Assembly: GCF_904846225.1 (NCBI RefSeq)
Contig: NZ_CAJGZJ010000009.1
Span: 1-64,000, forward strand
Source: Psychrobacter immobilis
Lineage (GTDB): Bacteria; Pseudomonadota; Gammaproteobacteria; Pseudomonadales; Moraxellaceae
DNA length: 64,000 nt
Reading direction: 5' to 3'
The notes beneath the pieces are model-generated. The model saw only the letters and a program-made list of their open reading frames with translations, was not told the origin of the DNA and searched no databases. Of this stretch, positions 60,934 through 64,000 are shown in pieces. Each line of letters starts with the position of its first letter. Positions within the stretch are counted from its first letter, which is position 1. A program made the position numbers and the translations under genes.

Positions 60934-61493
60934 TAGCCAATCAGGTGAAATCAGTCACGATAAAGTTAGCGAGCTTACTAATAGCTTGTCTATTAAGTGT
61001 GGCAAGCTATGCTGCAATTGACGTCTACGACTTCGATTCTGTGCAACAAGAAGCCCAGTATCGCGGCCTCATCGAAGAGCTGCGTTGCCCAAAATGCCAA
61101 AACCAAAACCTTGCAGGATCTGATGCGCCGATTGCGCAAGACTTAAAGCAAAAAACCTATGACATGATAAAAGACGGTCGTAGTGATAGTGAGATTCGCG
61201 CTTATATGCAGGATCGATATGGCGACTTTATCAGTTATAAGCCGCCCGTACGTCCATCAACGTGGATCTTGTGGTTTTTCCCGCCATTACTGCTAATCTT
61301 GCTATTGGTAGGTTGGTTTTGGCAAAGCAAACGGCGGCAGCTTGTTGCCAGTGGCAAGAGTGGTGTGAAAATAGAAAATACTGCTACGGCACTGTCTGCT
61401 GCTGAAAAAGCCGAACTTGATCGCCTTTTATCACGTGCTGATAACGAGGCAAAAACAGATCATGACATCACAAGCCTTGAGGACAAAAAATGA
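60930..61493 (+). CDS. ccmH: Cytochrome c maturation protein CcmH
   Basis: Membrane-bound thiol oxidoreductase, CcmL-type domain. It has a signal peptide, redox motif LRCPKCQNQNL, and a membrane segment (WILWFFPPLLLILLLVGWFW). The start overlaps ccmG by 4 bp (ATGA) and the stop overlaps ccmI by 4 bp. 187 residues. Confidence 0.94.
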   Translation: MIANQVKSVTIKLASLLIACLLSVASYAAIDVYDFDSVQQEAQYRGLIEELRCPKCQNQNLAGSDAPIAQDLKQKTYDMIKDGRSDSEIRAYMQDRYGDFISYKPPVRPSTWILWFFPPLLLILLLVGWFWQSKRRQLVASGKSGVKIENTATALSAAEKAELDRLLSRADNEAKTDHDITSLEDKK

Positions 61494-62770
61494 CCCTATT
61501 CTCTACTGTTGGCTTGTTTATTGCTCTAAGCTTGCTTATCGCCTTAATACTTGCTGTCATTGCTATCGTACCGTGGTTAAGAGCTTCTCGTACGCAAAAG
61601 AAACCCGTAGACAATCAGCTACTAGATATCAATGTCGCTGTGTTCCGTGAACGCTTAGCTGAGCTGCAAACCGATAAAGACAGTGGCGTTATTGATGATA
61701 GTCATTATCAAAACCAAAAGCTTGAGCTTGAGCGCCAGCTTTTAGATGCACAGCGCGAAGTCACGCCAATGGTCACGCCTGGCATTAAGAGTCGATTAAT
61801 CATCGTAGTTTGGGTGCTTGTGTTGGCGGCAATGGCTTATCTGATGATCGGTGATCGTACCCCTGTATTTAAGCTTTGGGCAAGCGAGGACAAAGTGGGT
61901 CAAGTGGCCGATGACTTATTGACTGGCAAGATCGATCAGCCACCGGCTTGGGCGATTGAAGATGGTACGCAGCTGATTAGCGCGATGCAAACCAACGTCT
62001 ATCGTCACGCCGATGATCCTAATCGCTGGATGCGGTTATCGGAGCTATTTTTATCGTTAGAAGCCACTGATTCGGCGATTGAATCTTTATCTCGTGCTTA
62101 TCGCTTATCACCAGACAACGAAGAAATTGCGACCACTTACGCACAGATTAGTTTCTTTGCCAATAAAGGCCAGTTAGATGCCAATAGTCGCCGAGTGCTA
62201 CAAGACGTATTGGCCAAAAATCCAGATCATGAAGGCGCGCAAATGCTCATGGCAATGGGTGAGGCACGTAGTAGTAACTTCGCACAAGCACAAGGCTGGA
62301 TCAAGCGTCTACGTGACAATATCGCTGCTAAACCGGGCGACCATACCCAAGCGCTGGCAAGTTTAGACGAGTTAAGTGCCAATGTGACTACTCAAGAACA
62401 ACAGGCATCTGAAGGCATTGAGGTAACCGTAAAAATTGATGCTAGCCTGTTGCCATTAGTAAAAGCAGATGATGTATTATTTGTGGCGATACGTGATGTG
62501 AAAGGCGGTCCGCCATTTGCCGCCAAGCGCTTACCGATCAGCATCATCAAACAAGGCGAGGCTGTCATTAGCCTAAGTGATCTTGATGCCATGATGCCAG
62601 AGCGTACTCTGAAATCTGCTCGAGCGGATAAAGTGCAGCTAGCAGTCATTGCACGTATCAGCCATAGTGGCACTGCCAGCGCAGAGTCAGGAGATCTGTC
62701 AGGCAATCCAGTGGTTATTAGCGCTGCACAGGATCAGGCCAGTGTAGAAATTAATCAGCAAATTCCATAG
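61490..62770 (+). CDS. ccmI: Cytochrome c maturation protein CcmI (TPR)
   Basis: Apocytochrome c chaperone. The N-terminal two membrane segments are followed by DINVAVFRERLAELQ. TPR-like repeats then follow (WMRLSELFLSLEATDSAIESL, ALASLDELSANV), and last a C-terminal beta domain. 426 residues. Last gene of ccmFGHI; separate CcmI plus CcmH is the split arrangement. Confidence 0.9.
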   Translation: MTLFSTVGLFIALSLLIALILAVIAIVPWLRASRTQKKPVDNQLLDINVAVFRERLAELQTDKDSGVIDDSHYQNQKLELERQLLDAQREVTPMVTPGIKSRLIIVVWVLVLAAMAYLMIGDRTPVFKLWASEDKVGQVADDLLTGKIDQPPAWAIEDGTQLISAMQTNVYRHADDPNRWMRLSELFLSLEATDSAIESLSRAYRLSPDNEEIATTYAQISFFANKGQLDANSRRVLQDVLAKNPDHEGAQMLMAMGEARSSNFAQAQGWIKRLRDNIAAKPGDHTQALASLDELSANVTTQEQQASEGIEVTVKIDASLLPLVKADDVLFVAIRDVKGGPPFAAKRLPISIIKQGEAVISLSDLDAMMPERTLKSARADKVQLAVIARISHSGTASAESGDLSGNPVVISAAQDQASVEINQQIP

Positions 62771-62951
62771 AATGGTTATTTAGCTATTTTTAGCTATTTA
62801 GCTATTATCGTTCTAATTGAGGACGCACCTTAAGCTTTAAGCGCTGTTGTCCGATATAGCAGCGTGCAACAGCCTTGTATGAACACATAAGTCATGGCAA
62901 CTTAACACAGCAGTAAGGAAAATACTTGAGCTTTGCCATGCCACAAGGTAA

Positions 62952-63680
<729 letters not shown>

Positions 63681-63722
63681 TCGTTTATCGCGTATTTTAG
63701 ATAATTAATAGTACTGTTTAAG

Positions 63723-63749
63723 ACCCTGCTTATTGGCAGGGTTTTTTTA
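63723..63749 (+). terminator. Intrinsic terminator of adk
   Basis: Arms ACCCTGC and GCAGGGT with a 6-nt loop are followed by seven T on the plus strand, 42 bp past the adk stop. Confidence 0.9.
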
Positions 63750-63871
63750 TATCTGACTACAAATGAAATATCTATTTTTCAATCAATTGAATATAGTCAG
63801 TGAAAAGTAATATCGATATATCATGCAGTACCGTAGCGTTTTTAGGATATTTTGACTATAGATTGTTCACA

Positions 63872-63907
63872 CAAAAAAGCCGCTTACTTATAATAAGTAA
63901 ACGGCTT
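63872..63907 (-). terminator. Intrinsic terminator of the gene entering from the right edge
   Basis: 14-base arms with one mismatch and a 3-nt loop are followed by TTTTTT on the minus strand. It lies 38 bp past the stop of the partial minus-strand gene. Confidence 0.82.
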
Positions 63908-63944
63908 GCAAATACAATTGTACTAATGCGCTATCAAGTCAAAA

Positions 63945-64000
63945 CTATGCGTTGCCTTGAGCATCAACTTGCGTTTGCTGCTGGCTCTGAGCGTATGCTT
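63945..64000 (-). CDS. C-terminal end of an unidentified gene, cut by the window edge
   Basis: The minus-strand frame reads AYAQSQQQTQVDAQGNA then TAG at 63945-63947, Gln-rich and with a terminator just beyond. Too little is present to name it. Confidence 0.5.
   Translation of the reverse strand, partial: AYAQSQQQTQVDAQGNA

Noticed and set aside
58248-62770. A complete ccm operon
   Set aside because: Only ccmF, G, H and I are present; ccmA-E are not found upstream, where a DUF445 gene lies instead.

Overview
The window looks like a chromosomal segment of a Psychrobacter-type gammaproteobacterium (Moraxellaceae). This is inferred from the moderate-to-low GC, an AdeIJK-type RND pump operon, heme-uptake and Csu-type pilus genes, and the resemblance of many proteins to Acinetobacter and other gammaproteobacterial families. 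No database search was possible.

Region 1 (1-10.8 kb) is patchy. It holds a YcaP/YetF-family membrane protein with an apparent N-terminal frameshift, a Fic-protein remnant, and a perfect 29-bp-arm palindrome. A four-gene archaic (Csu-like) chaperone-usher pilus operon on the minus strand follows (1373-6144), then a decayed IS3-family element. Last comes the yafC/dkgB/mdaB cluster: a LysR regulator divergent from an aldo-keto reductase and a quinone reductase.

Region 2 (10.8-18.9 kb) is a heme-acquisition locus. A HmuY-like lipoprotein with two apparent repeats and a TonB-dependent receptor lie on the minus strand. A Fur-box region separates them from hmuS, hmuT, hmuU and hmuV on the plus strand.

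Region 3 (19.1-34.0 kb) is the accessory part, lying between a broken EamA transporter gene and tRNA-Val(GAC). It contains a three-gene cluster with one complete-looking and one degenerate large tyrosine recombinase plus a small partner. The cluster resembles a Gamma-Mobile-Trio by architecture only. Next are umuC and umuD in reversed order, a lipoprotein gene and an orphan type I-F CRISPR array. The array is joined, inside a repeat, to the first ~40 codons of a type I-F cas1. This reads as the scar of one deletion that removed the rest of the cas operon and the leader. Beyond it is a small integrase module with two unknown small genes, an AlpA-like HTH protein and a divergent XRE repressor.

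Region 4 (34.0-64.0 kb) is mostly core genome: yqjG-type glutathionyl-hydroquinone reductase, hemB, adeIJK-like pump, ispB, rplU-rpmA, lolA, scpA-scpB, an O-methyltransferase, trpS, an LpxL-type acyltransferase, rplM-rpsI, rsmD, mrdA (PBP2), a DUF445 protein, ccmFGHI, adk, and the last codons of an unidentified minus-strand gene. Strong intrinsic terminators close most of these units.

Functionally the window joins surface attachment (pili), iron/heme supply (hmu, hemB, ccm), drug efflux, and a genome-plasticity zone where an adaptive immune system has been lost and several recombinase modules sit side by side.
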